A stretch of DNA of 64,000 nucleotides from Dillenia suffruticosa (lineage: Eukaryota; Streptophyta; Magnoliopsida; Dilleniales; Dilleniaceae). Location of the stretch: the NCBI GenBank assembly GCA_033439265.1, contig JAVTVX010000010.1, positions 17,763,490-17,827,489 of the forward strand, given 5' to 3'. A program made the translations under genes and the position numbers. This document shows, piece after piece, positions 63,946-64,000 of this stretch (position 1 is its first letter; each line of letters begins with the position of its first letter). Under the pieces are notes generated by a model. The model did not search any database. It was not told the origin of the DNA and was given only the letters and a program-made list of their open reading frames with translations.

Positions 63946-63946
<1 letters not shown>
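61807..63946 (-). CDS. CCR/DFR-like NAD(P)-dependent reductase (extended SDR)
   Basis: Six exons join in phase: 63946-63823, 63724-63552, 63474-63289, 63060-62898, 62465-62279 and 61951-61807, giving 325 residues. The Rossmann fold starts [16 protein letters not shown], with the cofactor glycines at 14, 17 and 20. The catalytic Ser lies in [10 protein letters not shown] (129 or 130) and the YxxxK pair at Y164/K168 (WYPVSK). The substrate side has [10 protein letters not shown] and [14 protein letters not shown]. It resembles the Arabidopsis At5g58490 type more than true cinnamoyl-CoA reductases, since the NWYCYGK signature is absent. It probably reduces a ketone or aldehyde in a phenolic or polyketide-like route in the cytosol; the substrate is unknown. 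All sites are intact. Confidence 0.92.
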
Positions 63947-63989
<43 letters not shown>

Positions 63990-63990
63990 A
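63947..63990. repeat. CT microsatellite at the reductase 5' end
   Basis: About 20 CT units immediately upstream of the reductase start codon, read as GA on the coding strand. It would lie in the leader. A frame that starts further upstream only encodes Arg/Glu repeats, so the ATG at 63946 is preferred. Confidence 0.85.
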
Positions 63991-64000
63991 CATCAGTAGC

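Noticed and set aside
1-64000. CRISPR arrays, bacterial operons, rRNA genes or complete tRNA genes
   Set aside because: The sequence is plant nuclear DNA; none of these was seen on either strand.

Overview
This is nuclear DNA from a flowering plant, most likely a eudicot. The reading comes from multi-exon genes with GT..AG introns, AT-rich intergenic DNA dense in CT, TA and AAT microsatellites, and plant-type families (ALOG, GILT-like, an LRR-VI-type receptor pseudokinase, a plant E1 enzyme). Gene models were built by hand from reading frames, splice consensus and protein-family memory. No alignment was run.

Layout. (1) 534-4140, minus: a nine-exon LRR receptor-like pseudokinase of the MRH1/MALE DISCOVERER kind. 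(2) 4141-10582: gene-poor DNA. (3) 10583-11398, minus: a one-exon glutaredoxin-like protein with a four-CxxC zinc-binding tail. (4) 13871-20604, plus: a ten-exon protein with an N-terminal ubiquitin-like domain followed by leucine-rich repeats. (5) 20605-22434: convergent intergenic DNA with a GGCCC-rich block and a SINE-like repeat. (6) 22435-30095, minus: a six-exon ubiquitin-activating enzyme E1 with a leader intron and a possible extra in-frame exon in its last intron. (7) 32694-34786, plus: a broken, internally deleted copy of the Rab3GAP catalytic subunit. (8) 35477-37113: a non-autonomous Copia-type LTR element with a perfect target-site duplication. (9) 37114-47426: gene desert. (10) 47427-48092, plus: an ALOG (LSH) transcriptional regulator. 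(11) 48093-55155: gene desert. (12) 55156-59356, minus: a GILT-like thiol reductase with frameshifts, its large intron enlarged by repeats; a second GILT exon remnant lies at 60851-61078. (13) 61807-63946, minus: an intact six-exon CCR/DFR-like reductase.

Three copies of one miniature LTR element (TRIM) lie at 43085-43533, 53319-53771 and 59905-60407, each with two LTRs, a tRNA-iMet-type primer site, and intact or decayed target duplications.

The genes do not form one pathway. The ubiquitin-like/LRR gene beside the E1 gene recalls the same pairing in Arabidopsis. The Rab3GAP, ALOG, GILT and CCR-like set recalls neighbourhoods around Arabidopsis ALOG genes. Both synteny statements rest on memory and need checking.
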